NCBI GenBank assembly: GCA_963724625.1
Contig: CAVRVO010000017.1
Location: 372,001 to 436,000 of the forward strand
DNA: 64,000 bases
Direction: 5' to 3'
Origin: DATBVX01 sp963724625
GTDB taxonomy: Bacteria; Pseudomonadota; Gammaproteobacteria; Steroidobacterales; Steroidobacteraceae
Both the position numbers and the translations under genes were made by a program. Below, piece after piece: positions 36,410 through 44,623 of this stretch. The notes beneath the pieces were generated by a model. It did no database searches and was not told the origin of the DNA. It saw nothing but the letters and a program-made list of their open reading frames with translations. Numbering within the stretch: position 1 is the stretch's first letter; the number at the start of each line of letters is the position of its first letter.

Positions 36410-37705
36410 CTAGCGCCCGGCAATGTGCCGGTAGTCGCGGCGCGTCGGCCCGGTGTAAAGCTGTCGCGGCCGGCCGATGCGCATGCCCGGGTCCGAAATC
36501 ATTTCCTGCCAATGCGCGACCCAGCCCACGGTGCGCGCAATCGCGAACATCACCGTGAACATTGAACGCGGTATTCCAAGTGCGCTGTAGATGATCCCGG
36601 AGTAGAAATCGACGTTGGGATAGAGCTTGCGCGCGATGAAGTACTCATCCTTCAGCGCAATTTCCTCGAGTCTCAGTGCGAGTTCGAACAGCGGATTGTC
36701 CGGCCTTCCCATTCGTGCCAGCACTCGATGGCACATCTCGCGAATGATCTTGGCGCGCGGATCGAAGTTCTTGTAGACCCGATGGCCGAAGCCCATCAGC
36801 CGGAAATTACTGTCCTTGTCCTTCGCCCTTGCCACGAATTTCGGAATGTTGTCGGCGGTACCGATCTGCTCCAGCATCGCGAGCACGGCCTCGTTTGCGC
36901 CACCGTGAGCCGGCCCCCACAACGCGGAGATTCCCGCCGAGATCGCCGCGTACGGGTTGGCACCCGTGCTGCCTGCCAGGCGCACGGTCGACGTACTTGC
37001 GTTCTGTTCGTGATCCGCATGCAGTATGAAAAGCAGGTCGAGTGCCTGGGCTGCAACCTGGTCGATGTGATACGCCTCGCAGGGAACGGCAAAGAACATG
37101 TTCAGCAGGTTGCTGCAGTAGTCCAGGTCGTTACGCGGGTAGACGAAGGGCTGTCCGAGCGAGTGTTTATAGGCGGCCGCCGCAATGGTCGGAAGCTTGG
37201 CAATGATTCGATGGGCGAAAATCTCACGGTGACGCGCGTTACTGATGTCCATCGAGTCGTGGTAGAACGCCGACATCGACGCGACTACCGCCGACACCAT
37301 CGCCATCGGATGCGCGTTGTAGTGAAAGCCATTGAAGAAGCGCAGCAACGCTTCGTTGATCATCGTGTGATAGCAGATCGAATGCGTGAAGTCGCCGAGC
37401 TGCTTCTGCGTCGGCAGATCGCCCAGTAACAGCAGATACGCGACCTCGAGGAAATTGCTTTTCTCGGCGAGTTGCTCGACAGGATAGCCGCGATACAGCA
37501 GCACACCCTCTTCCCCGTCGATGTAAGTGATGCGGCTCTCGCAGCTCGCCGTGACCACGTAGCCGGGATCGAAGGTAAATACGCCGTGGTCCCGGGTCAG
37601 GTTGGCTACGCTGAGCACGTCCGGTCCCATCGTGCCGGAAATTGCGTCTAGTTCGGATTTGTGTCCGGTGGCGAGGTTGGTCAGCTCAAACTTCTTGCCA
37701 CTCAT
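36410..37705 (-). CDS. gltA: Citrate synthase (type II)
   Basis: A 431-residue hexameric-type citrate synthase, condensing oxaloacetate and acetyl-CoA. Catalytic and binding motifs include HADHEQNASTSTVR, GPAHGGANEAV, GFGHRVYKNFDPRA and the C-terminal TGPTRRDY. The N-terminal beta domain (FDPGYVVTASCESRITYIDGEEG, in pieces) is typical of the NADH-sensitive Gram-negative type. Confidence 0.97.
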   Translation of the reverse strand: MSGKKFELTNLATGHKSELDAISGTMGPDVLSVANLTRDHGVFTFDPGYVVTASCESRITYIDGEEGVLLYRGYPVEQLAEKSNFLEVAYLLLLGDLPTQKQLGDFTHSICYHTMINEALLRFFNGFHYNAHPMAMVSAVVASMSAFYHDSMDISNARHREIFAHRIIAKLPTIAAAAYKHSLGQPFVYPRNDLDYCSNLLNMFFAVPCEAYHIDQVAAQALDLLFILHADHEQNASTSTVRLAGSTGANPYAAISAGISALWGPAHGGANEAVLAMLEQIGTADNIPKFVARAKDKDSNFRLMGFGHRVYKNFDPRAKIIREMCHRVLARMGRPDNPLFELALRLEEIALKDEYFIARKLYPNVDFYSGIIYSALGIPRSMFTVMFAIARTVGWVAHWQEMISDPGMRIGRPRQLYTGPTRRDYRHIAGR

Positions 37706-37847
37706 TGACGCTCAAGTCTCTGCCGAAGGCGGGGTGTTCGGGGGGCATGCAGACTGACATGGACAGTGCGCCCGATCAAGGCGTTGCAGCCGCCGTGCCT
37801 TGCTGGCGCGGCGTAAATCAGCTTGTTTCAGCGGACGCTGAATTGAC

Positions 37848-39326
37848 TCAGTCGATGATCTTCACCGGAGCGCCTGGCGCCGGATTCTTGTTCGGGTACA
37901 GATCGTTGATCAACCGCAGCATCTGCACCGGGTCCTTCTGCAGCGGCGAACCCTGTGCGAGCTGCTCCATGGTGGCACCTTGCGGCGCCTTCACGACGTG
38001 TACCCGAAACGGTTCCGTGAGCGGGAACTCGCTCGGCTTGAGCGCGCGCAACGTCTGCACGGTCGACAGGAAAATATGATCGTGCTGTGGAATCGAGTCC
38101 TGACTCGAGCGGCTGGATGCAGCGAATATATAGACCAGCTTGTCCTTGTACACCGCGATGTAGCGCACCGGGCCCCTGCCGCCATCGAGAGGTGAGCCCG
38201 ACTTCGCAATCATCGCGTAGCCTTCCATGCCGCCGAAGTTGAGTTCTTCGCCACCGGTGAGCGCGCGCGAGCCCAGATTCTTTTGCAGATACTCGCGCGG
38301 GCTCAGCTTCTCCGGCCGGCGGTCCGCGGTCATCTGCATCAGCGCATCATTGGGGCGGCTATGCACCAGCAGGCGATTCTGCTGATTCTCGACCACCCAG
38401 TCTTTTGGAAACGCGATCGTGATGCCCAGACCGGCATGATAGAAGCGGTTATCGCGGACGATGCCCTGTTGTCGACTGGTTCCGAACGGCAAACCTTCGA
38501 CGTGGTGCAGGTAATCCTCGGCACCGACACGCGGGTTGGCGGCCGCAGTGACGGCACTCTCCTTGGAGCCGGCGACCGCCTGCTGTAGACGTTGGTCCGC
38601 GGATGGATGGCTCGCGAACACTCCGTGATAGATACGCGGCTCGCGCCCTTCCTGGCGCGCCCGATCCAGTTCGTAAACCTCCTGATTCTTGAGTACGCCG
38701 ATCACACCGATCATCGCCTGTGGGTCGTAACCCGTCTTCGCGATGTACTGCGCACCCAGGTGGTCTGCCTCGAGTTCCATGTCGCGGCCGTAACCGCTCA
38801 GCAACGCCTGGCCACCGATGTTCGCGAGATCGGCCACCGCGGCGCTCCCGGTGAAGATCGCAGCGCCGGCGCCGAGGATGCCAGCCAGTGTCTGGTTGGT
38901 CTGTTGGCGTACCTGATGGCGCGCGCATACATGCCCGATCTCGTGCCCGAGTACCGCGGCGAGTTCAGCTTCGTTGTTCAAGTACGCGAGGATGCCGCGG
39001 GTGATATAGATATAGCCGCCAGGAAGCGCAAAGGCGTTGATTTCCTGGCTATCAACGATAGTGAAGTGCCACTCCAGCTCCGGCCGCTGGCTGGCGTGTG
39101 CCAGTTTCTGGCCGACCTCGTTGATGTAATCCTGCAGTGCCTGGTCCTGGTAGACGCCGTAGAACTTGATGACCTGCTCGTTGGCCTTGCGGCCCTGCTC
39201 GATCTCACCCTTCTCGGAGACCATCGTGACATCGGTGCCACCGGTGACCGGATTGCGAGCGCAACCCGCGACGAGCAAGGCGCAGCCCACCAGAACGGTG
39301 TTCACTAGCGCGAAGGACCTGGTCAT
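37848..39326 (-). CDS. M48 family metalloprotease lipoprotein (BepA/LoiP-like)
   Basis: A 492-residue periplasmic zinc protease with a lipoprotein signal (LLVAGCARNP). The zinc site is HEIGHVCARH with the third ligand in DMELEADHLG. The C-terminal ~200 residues form an extra domain (FPKDWVVENQQNRLLVHSRP) that the shorter HtpX-like proteases lack; it may bind substrate. Related proteins act in outer-membrane protein quality control. It lies 142 bases downstream of gltA's start side on the same strand. Confidence 0.92.
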   Translation of the reverse strand: MTRSFALVNTVLVGCALLVAGCARNPVTGGTDVTMVSEKGEIEQGRKANEQVIKFYGVYQDQALQDYINEVGQKLAHASQRPELEWHFTIVDSQEINAFALPGGYIYITRGILAYLNNEAELAAVLGHEIGHVCARHQVRQQTNQTLAGILGAGAAIFTGSAAVADLANIGGQALLSGYGRDMELEADHLGAQYIAKTGYDPQAMIGVIGVLKNQEVYELDRARQEGREPRIYHGVFASHPSADQRLQQAVAGSKESAVTAAANPRVGAEDYLHHVEGLPFGTSRQQGIVRDNRFYHAGLGITIAFPKDWVVENQQNRLLVHSRPNDALMQMTADRRPEKLSPREYLQKNLGSRALTGGEELNFGGMEGYAMIAKSGSPLDGGRGPVRYIAVYKDKLVYIFAASSRSSQDSIPQHDHIFLSTVQTLRALKPSEFPLTEPFRVHVVKAPQGATMEQLAQGSPLQKDPVQMLRLINDLYPNKNPAPGAPVKIID

Positions 39327-39432
39327 GGAGACCTCAACGAGGCGTCTTAGGATGGCGCGTTATAGCTACGATCCGCCCGCCGGACAAGGAGTTCCGGATC
39401 GCGTGTAAGGTTTGCGCCAGGCCTGGAACGCA

Positions 39433-39456
39433 AAAGGGCGCCACCGGGCGCCCTTT
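39433..39456 (-). terminator. Rho-independent terminator of rpmE
   Basis: AAAGGGCGC (39433-39441) and GCGCCCTTT (39448-39456) form a 9-bp stem with a 6-base loop. On the minus strand the stem ends in a run of T (CCCTTTTGCG). It begins 27 bases after the rpmE stop, a standard intrinsic terminator. Confidence 0.85.
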
Positions 39457-39482
39457 GAGATTCAACTTGGAAACACGCTGCT

Positions 39483-39692
39483 TCAGCGTGCACCCATCCC
39501 GTACTTCTTGCGGAACTTGTCGACCCGTCCGCCGGTATCAACGATCTTCTGCTTGCCGGTATAGAAGGGGTGGCAGTTCGAGCACACTTCGATCTGCAGG
39601 TCATGACCCAGCGTCGAGCGGGTGGCGAAAGTATTGCCGCAGCTGCACGTCACGGTGATGTCTTTGTATTCGGGATGAATAGACAGTTTCAT
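39483..39692 (-). CDS. rpmE: 50S ribosomal protein L31
   Basis: A 69-residue L31 of the zinc-binding (C+) type. Cys16 and Cys18 (TCSCGN) and the CSNC pair near residue 37 form the zinc site. The end, VDKFRKKYG, is the usual L31 C-terminus. It is monocistronic, with its own terminator and a long upstream non-coding region. Confidence 0.97.
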   Translation of the reverse strand: MKLSIHPEYKDITVTCSCGNTFATRSTLGHDLQIEVCSNCHPFYTGKQKIVDTGGRVDKFRKKYGMGAR

Positions 39693-39833
39693 GGATTTCG
39701 CCTCGCCTCGACGCCGGACCGGTAGCGCCCTGTTATGCGGCCCGATCTGCTGAAAAAAAGAGGGCGCGCAGTGTAGCGACGGTGCGCAACTCGTACAAGA
39801 CCGTGAGTGCGCCGGGATTTCTCGCCCCCCGAG

Positions 39834-39874
39834 CGGGCGGAATCTTCAACCCAGTTCGATAGTTGAAGCGCCCG
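39834..39874. repeat. Bulged inverted repeat
   Basis: CGGGCG (39834-39839) plus CTTCAAC (39844-39850) pair with GTTGAAG (39862-39868) plus CGCCCG (39869-39874). This gives a 13-bp stem with a 4-base bulge and an 11-base loop. It is not followed by a T-run. It stands about 60 bases left of the first DnaA box; function unknown. Confidence 0.55.
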
Positions 39875-39933
39875 GCTGATTGATGACCTCAGCTAGCTGG
39901 TGTTAAGGGCTGCAGCAGTTTGAATTTCTGCCA

Positions 39934-40147
39934 TTATCCACAAAACTTGTGGACAACTCTGTGGACGACCCGGCGCTCCGTCGAAAGTGTGAGCAGAAAG
40001 CACGTCGCAGTGTTGGATTGGCTAAAAAATAATCAAGGTGTTTTTACTTCTACGCTCAGTGAGTTACGACCAATAGCTTGCGACTGCCGCCATCACCAGG
40101 ACCACACAACGTGCGGGCGGTCACAGGCCGGCCGGCGCTGTGCATAA
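39934..40147. other. Candidate replication origin: DnaA-box cluster with AT-rich tract
   Basis: Two boxes match the DnaA consensus TTATNCACA exactly: TTATCCACA at 39934-39942 (plus) and TTATGCACA at 40139-40147 (minus). TTGTCCACA at 39948-39956 (minus) differs at one base and TCGTCCACA at 39960-39968 (minus) at two. Between them lies an AT-rich tract (GGCTAAAAAATAATCAAGG, 40020-40038, then TTTTTACTT), a possible unwinding element. AATCAAGGTGTTT at 40031-40043 matches the IHF consensus at all but one position. Gene polarity switches from mainly minus to mainly plus around here. dnaA, dnaN and gyrB are not in the window, so a DnaA-titration or regulatory site remains possible. Confidence 0.55.
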
Positions 40148-40161
40148 CAGTAAGTGCCTGA

Positions 40162-41388
40162 TCACAGAAGATTTACAACTTGGGGCAGCGAGGCGGCTCG
40201 TGTCGAAGCTGAACGCTCGGGCAGAAACATTCCCTGAAGGTCGTTGAGGAACCGAAGCCCAAGTTCGGTCGGCCGATAGCCTGGCGAACCGTCCGCCGAC
40301 GCTTCCATGAGCCCACGTTTCGACGCCTCCTCTAAGATCGGCTTGATCGAATCCAGGGCTTCACCCGTCCTTGATACGAACTGCTGGCTGCTGAATCCGC
40401 TTGGCAACCTCAGTGCGTTGAGCATGAATTCAAACGGCAGGTCGGTGGACGGAATCGTCACACGTGTGAGCTCGGCTACTCCTGTCTCGATGGATTCGAG
40501 GTACTGCCGCGGTTGGCGCAAGCGCGCGGTCCGGGTAATCGCGCCGCTGTCGGTATCGGTGAGTTTGCCATGCGCGCCGGCGCCGATTCCCACGTAGTCG
40601 CCGAACTGCCAGTAGTTGAGATTGTGTATGCAACGGCGATTCTCACGCGCGTACGCCGAAATCTCGTACTGCATGAAGCCGCTCGCCGCGAGCGCCTGCT
40701 GACATTCGATCTGCATCCGCCAGGTGTCATCGTCGCTCGGCAATGTTGGCGGGCGATGAAAGAAGACCGTCCCCGGCTCCAGGGTCAGCTGGTAATGCGA
40801 GATGTGCTGCGGCCGTAGCGCGAGAGCGGCCCGAATGTCTTCGAGTGCATCGGCAACTGCTTGCTGCGGCAGTCCGTACATCAGATCGATATTGAAGTTC
40901 TCCAGCCCCGCAGCATGCAGCTCCTGCGCGGCAGCGTCAGTCTCGCGAGATGTGTGAATACGCCCCAGCAGCTTGAGGTGGCGCTCGTTGAAGCTCTGAC
41001 CGCCCAACGATACCCGGTTCACGCCGGCCGCACGGTATTCGGCAAAGCGCCCACGCTCTATGGTCCCGGGATTCGCTTCGAGGGTGATTTCAGCGGTCGG
41101 CTCCAGCGTGAGGCGCGTTCGGATCGAGCTCACGATCTCGCCGATCGCGGCCGGAGAGAACAAGCTCGGCGTTCCGCCCCCAAAGAAGATGCTCTGCACC
41201 TGTCGGTCACGCACCCAATCCGCCTGGGACTCGAGGTCGCGGTCCAGGGCCGCGATGTAGCGCTTCTCCGGCAGCACGCTGTCGATCGCGTATGAATTGA
41301 AGTCGCAGTACGGGCACTTGCGCACACACCAGGGCAGGTGCACGTAGACCGAGAGGGGTGGGGTCTGCAGCAGCGACACGGACGACAT
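40162..41388 (-). CDS. hemW: Heme chaperone / radical SAM protein HemW
   Basis: A 408-residue HemN-like radical SAM protein. The cluster motif is CVRKCPYCDFNSY (CxxxCxxC), and the protein lacks the extra N-terminal features of true oxygen-independent coproporphyrinogen III oxidase. It is therefore best called HemW, which transfers haem to respiratory proteins. GGGTPSLF and the C-terminal HemN domain (EFMLNALRL) are present. It is followed upstream by rdgB and rph in the conserved order. Confidence 0.93.
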   Translation of the reverse strand: MSSVSLLQTPPLSVYVHLPWCVRKCPYCDFNSYAIDSVLPEKRYIAALDRDLESQADWVRDRQVQSIFFGGGTPSLFSPAAIGEIVSSIRTRLTLEPTAEITLEANPGTIERGRFAEYRAAGVNRVSLGGQSFNERHLKLLGRIHTSRETDAAAQELHAAGLENFNIDLMYGLPQQAVADALEDIRAALALRPQHISHYQLTLEPGTVFFHRPPTLPSDDDTWRMQIECQQALAASGFMQYEISAYARENRRCIHNLNYWQFGDYVGIGAGAHGKLTDTDSGAITRTARLRQPRQYLESIETGVAELTRVTIPSTDLPFEFMLNALRLPSGFSSQQFVSRTGEALDSIKPILEEASKRGLMEASADGSPGYRPTELGLRFLNDLQGMFLPERSASTRAASLPQVVNLL

Positions 41389-41393
41389 TCTAG

Positions 41394-42002
41394 CTAGGTG
41401 CCGCGCACCACGTTGCCATGCGCAATCGCCTCGACCAATTTTCGCAGGGCCTGTCCGCGATGGCTGAGGTGATTCTTGAGTTCCGGTGACAGCTGAGCCG
41501 CCGTCGTGGGGAGATCACCGACGAGGAACAGCGGGTCGTAGCCGAAGCCGTTTTCACCAGACGGAGCAGTTGCGATCCGTCCCTCCCACACTCCCTCGCA
41601 GATGAGCGGAGCTGGATCATTTGCCGATCGCAGCAGGACCAGTACGCAGCGGTAGCGCGCCGTGCGCTTTGCAGGCCCTACGGTGGCAAGCTCGGAGAGG
41701 AGTCGCGCATTGTTTTCGCCATCGCCCGCCTCGCGCCCGGCATAACGGGCTGAATGCACGCCGGGCCGGCCATCGAGCGCGTCCACTTCTAGCCCGGAAT
41801 CGTCCGCGATTGCGGGCAGTCCTGATTGCGATGCTGCGTGTCGAGCTTTGATGATTGCGTTCTCGACGAATGTCAGGCCGGTTTCTTCAGCCATCCCGAG
41901 ACCGAGTTCCGATTGCGCCACGAGCTGCACAGCGCTGCCCGCGAGCAAAGCCCGCAGCTCGCGGAGTTTCCCGGTATTGCCGGTCGCGAGTACTACACGC
42001 AT
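41394..42002 (-). CDS. rdgB: RdgB/HAM1 family XTP/dITP pyrophosphatase
   Basis: A 202-residue enzyme that hydrolyses deaminated purine triphosphates (dITP, XTP) to protect DNA. The signature VLATGNTGKLRELR opens the protein; IADDSGLEVDAL and NGFGYDPLF are the conserved nucleotide and metal sites, and SHRGQALRKL ends it. The ATG at 42002 is chosen because it gives the exact family N-terminus. Confidence 0.96.
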   Translation of the reverse strand: MRVVLATGNTGKLRELRALLAGSAVQLVAQSELGLGMAEETGLTFVENAIIKARHAASQSGLPAIADDSGLEVDALDGRPGVHSARYAGREAGDGENNARLLSELATVGPAKRTARYRCVLVLLRSANDPAPLICEGVWEGRIATAPSGENGFGYDPLFLVGDLPTTAAQLSPELKNHLSHRGQALRKLVEAIAHGNVVRGT

Positions 42003-42012
42003 CGTGAATCTC

Positions 42013-42729
42013 TCAGTCGGAAAGGGCCTGCAACTGATGGGCCAGCAGCTGGCCGATACCTTGTGCGGCGAGATTGAGCAGCGCATCGAGCTCGTTGCGC
42101 CGAAACGCATGGCCTTCAGCTGTCCCCTGTACCTCGATGAACGCGCCGCCGTTGTTCATGACGACATTCATGTCCGTCTCGGCTTCGGAATCTTCGGCGT
42201 AGTCAAGGTCGAGCACCGGCACGCCCCCGCAGATGCCGACGGAAACTGCCGCCACCTGCCCGTGCAACGGGCTGCTGGTGAGCACCCGGCGGCGCATCAG
42301 CGCCTCGATCGCGTCGGCGAGGGCGACGTAGCCACCCGTCACCGATGCGGTCCGCGTTCCGCCGTCGGCCTGCAACACGTCACAGTCGATCGTGATAGTC
42401 CGTTCCCCGAGCGCGCGCAGATCGGCGACGGCACGCAATGAACGGCCGATGAGCCGCTGAATTTCCTGTGTGCGTCCCGTCTGCTTGCCCTTGGCGGCCT
42501 CACGCGCAGTGCGTGTATGCGTGGAGCGCGGGAGCATGCCGTACTCCGCAGTGATCCATCCCTGGCCCGCACCGCGCAGAAACGACGGCACTGATTCCTC
42601 GACGCTCGCGGTGCACAGCACCCGCGTGTCACCGAACGCGATGAGCACTGAGCCTTCCGCATGGCGCGTGAAACGCCGCGTGATGTGCACGGCTCGCAAT
42701 TCGTCGGGCGCGCGTCCACTCGGCCGCAC
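42013..42729 (-). CDS. rph: Ribonuclease PH
   Basis: A 238-residue phosphorolytic 3'-5' exoribonuclease that trims tRNA 3' ends. It begins MRPSGRAPDELR and has TRVLCTASVE-like, EYGMLPRSTHTR and CDVLQADGGTRTASVTG segments, all conserved. It lies between the PP2C gene (3-base gap) and rdgB. Confidence 0.97.
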   Translation of the reverse strand: MRPSGRAPDELRAVHITRRFTRHAEGSVLIAFGDTRVLCTASVEESVPSFLRGAGQGWITAEYGMLPRSTHTRTAREAAKGKQTGRTQEIQRLIGRSLRAVADLRALGERTITIDCDVLQADGGTRTASVTGGYVALADAIEALMRRRVLTSSPLHGQVAAVSVGICGGVPVLDLDYAEDSEAETDMNVVMNNGGAFIEVQGTAEGHAFRRNELDALLNLAAQGIGQLLAHQLQALSD

Positions 42730-42731
42730 GA

Positions 42732-43481
42732 CTATTGCCCCAGCCAGCGCAGCGCCGCGGCTGTGGTGTTGTCGCTGTAAGGTGAGGATGCCTGCACGGC
42801 GCGATTGCCGAGTGCCTGCAGCGCAGCGCGCAGATCACCGTTGTCCGGCGGATAGAAGGCGCCGATATCCGTGTCCCTGAGATTGGCCCACACACCGTCG
42901 GTGCAGAGCAGCAGCACATCTTCCATGGCGAGTGGTCTGCGCCGGCTAATGGTCATGTCAGGCAGCGCGGCGTCTCCGCCCAGGCAGCATTCGACGAAAT
43001 TACGCATCGGATGACCGACTACTTCTTCCTCCGTAATCACACCATCGCGCAGGAGCTGTTCGACATGGCTGTGATCGCGCGTGCGTGTGCATACCTGCCC
43101 GCCGCGAATCTGGTACACGCGGCTGTCGCCCACGTGCCCCCAGTAGGATGCGCCCTGCTGCACCAGGCACACGGCGCAGGTGGCACGCGGGCGCACTTCC
43201 ATGGTCAAGCTTGTTCCCAGCGCGACAACGTCCTCATGTGCCCTGCCCAGCGTCAGGTGCAGAAAACCCAGGGGATCAAAGATCGGGTGCGGCGTGTGCC
43301 AGAAGCTTTCGAGCATGGATTTGAGGGCGGTCTCAGCGGCACGCGCGCCTTCCGCATGCCCACCCATGCCGTCTATCACGAGCAGGAACGCAGCATGCTC
43401 GCCCACCGCGACGGAGACGCGATCCTGATTGTCTTCGCGATGGCCGACGAGACTCAGCTCCGCGTACTCGACCCGCAACAC
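42732..43481 (-). CDS. PP2C-family serine/threonine phosphatase
   Basis: A 249-residue metal-dependent PPM phosphatase. Metal-binding motifs are REDNQDR, VIDGMGGHAEG and CTDGVWANL, with the late Asp in SPYSDNTTAA. A GTG at 43481 (VLRVEYAELSLVGHRE) gives the family N-terminus and leaves 49 bases to divergent yicC. An ATG at 43532 would overlap the yicC start. No partner kinase is adjacent. The gene is only 2 bases from rph, so it is probably co-transcribed with rph-rdgB-hemW. Confidence 0.9.
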   Translation of the reverse strand: MLRVEYAELSLVGHREDNQDRVSVAVGEHAAFLLVIDGMGGHAEGARAAETALKSMLESFWHTPHPIFDPLGFLHLTLGRAHEDVVALGTSLTMEVRPRATCAVCLVQQGASYWGHVGDSRVYQIRGGQVCTRTRDHSHVEQLLRDGVITEEEVVGHPMRNFVECCLGGDAALPDMTISRRRPLAMEDVLLLCTDGVWANLRDTDIGAFYPPDNGDLRAALQALGNRAVQASSPYSDNTTAAALRWLGQ

Positions 43482-43530
43482 ACACCCCGGTCTGCTAGAC
43501 TTCGGCGCGGCTTTATAGCACCAAATCAAC

Positions 43531-44400
43531 ATGATCCGCAGCATGACGGGCTTTGCCCGGCGCGAGCAGTCGGGCTCCTGGGGCACGCTCACCTGGGAGT
43601 TGCGCACCGTCAATCACCGCTATCTCGAAGTGAGCTGCCGGCTGCCCGAAGAGCTGCGCGCGGCGGAGGGTGACTTCCGTCAGGCGATTGCCGCAGTCGT
43701 GCGCCGCGGAAAGGTCGATTGCACGCTCAATTTTCGTGCCGCCGCACAGGACGCGGGCGAGATTCAGATCAACCGTGCGTTGGCGGAGAGGCTGTTAGCG
43801 CGCGCACGTGAGCTGGCCGATCTCGCGGGAGATCTCGCAGCACCCGTCAATCCGGTCGATCTGTTGCGCTGGCCCGGCGTTGTGCAGGATCAGGGACGCG
43901 ATGTCACTCCGCTCCTCGCTGCTGCACAGGCAGCGCTCGCGGATAGCCTCAAGGCGCTCACTGATGCACGGGCGCGCGAGGGTGAACGCATCCGCGACAT
44001 GCTGCTGCAGCGCTGCGACATGCTGCTCAAACTAGTAGCCGCGGTTGTCGCGCGCTTGCCCGAGGTGCGCGCACGCATCCGCGCACGACTGACGGAACGC
44101 ATCGCACAACTCGTGGCGGAGCCCAATGCGGAACGGGTGGAACAGGAGCTCGCGATCCTTGCGCAGAAAATGGATGTCGACGAGGAGCTCGATCGGTTGC
44201 GCAGCCACATGACAGAAATTCGCAAATCACTGGACGGCGAAGAGCCGGCCGGTCGGCGGCTCGATTTCCTGATGCAGGAGCTCAACCGCGAGGCGAACAC
44301 GCTCTCCTCGAAGTCACAGGACGCGGAAACGACGCGCGCTGCTGTTGACATGAAAGTGATCATTGAGCAAATGCGTGAGCAGGTGCAGAACGTCGAATAG
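43531..44400 (+). CDS. yicC: YicC family endoribonuclease
   Basis: A 289-residue YicC-like protein. It begins MIRSMTGFARRE, the signature of the family, and ends with the DUF1732 region (GRRLDFLMQELNREANT, SKSQDAE, VDMKVIIEQMREQVQN). E. coli YicC is an endoribonuclease that promotes decay of some small RNAs. It is divergent from the rph cluster, matching the rph/yicC pairing of many gammaproteobacteria. Confidence 0.94.
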   Translation: MIRSMTGFARREQSGSWGTLTWELRTVNHRYLEVSCRLPEELRAAEGDFRQAIAAVVRRGKVDCTLNFRAAAQDAGEIQINRALAERLLARARELADLAGDLAAPVNPVDLLRWPGVVQDQGRDVTPLLAAAQAALADSLKALTDARAREGERIRDMLLQRCDMLLKLVAAVVARLPEVRARIRARLTERIAQLVAEPNAERVEQELAILAQKMDVDEELDRLRSHMTEIRKSLDGEEPAGRRLDFLMQELNREANTLSSKSQDAETTRAAVDMKVIIEQMREQVQNVE

Positions 44401-44467
44401 CTGCCGCTAACACGCACTCACCGCCACCCATTCACCATAAAGCACCGGTTCGTCCGGATTTGCCGCC

Positions 44468-44507
44468 GAACAGTGACGCGCGTCACACAATCCTTGTGAC
44501 GCTGTTC
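44468..44507. repeat. Complex hairpin downstream of yicC
   Basis: GAACAG (44468-44473) pairs with CTGTTC (44502-44507). Inside lie a perfect palindrome GTGACGCGCGTCAC (44473-44486) and an alternative stem GCGTCAC/GTGACGC (44480-44486 with 44496-44502). The alternatives are mutually exclusive. It may terminate yicC or regulate the next gene; there is no clear T-run. Confidence 0.55.
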
Positions 44508-44623
44508 CGGCTTCCCGGTATTAAATATGCGCGGGGATCACCAATAACTACATCGAATAGAGAACCAGAAGTACTCCTATGCTCGAACCATCTCTGCGAC
44601 CTTGTTTTCATGCCCGCACCACA

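Larger units (their letters stand above)
39693..40161. other. Non-coding region between rpmE and hemW with origin-like features
   Basis: 469 bases without a plausible gene. It contains the rpmE promoter, a bulged hairpin at 39834-39874, and a run of DnaA boxes and AT-rich sequence at 39934-40147 (both annotated separately). The ORFs here are short and have no family resemblance. Base composition changes sharply from GC-rich to AT-rich around 39900-40070. Confidence 0.6.

Noticed and set aside
39690..40161. tRNA or 4.5S-type RNA gene in the rpmE-hemW spacer
   Set aside because: No cloverleaf arms or CCA-type end were found; the signals are DnaA boxes and an AT-rich tract.
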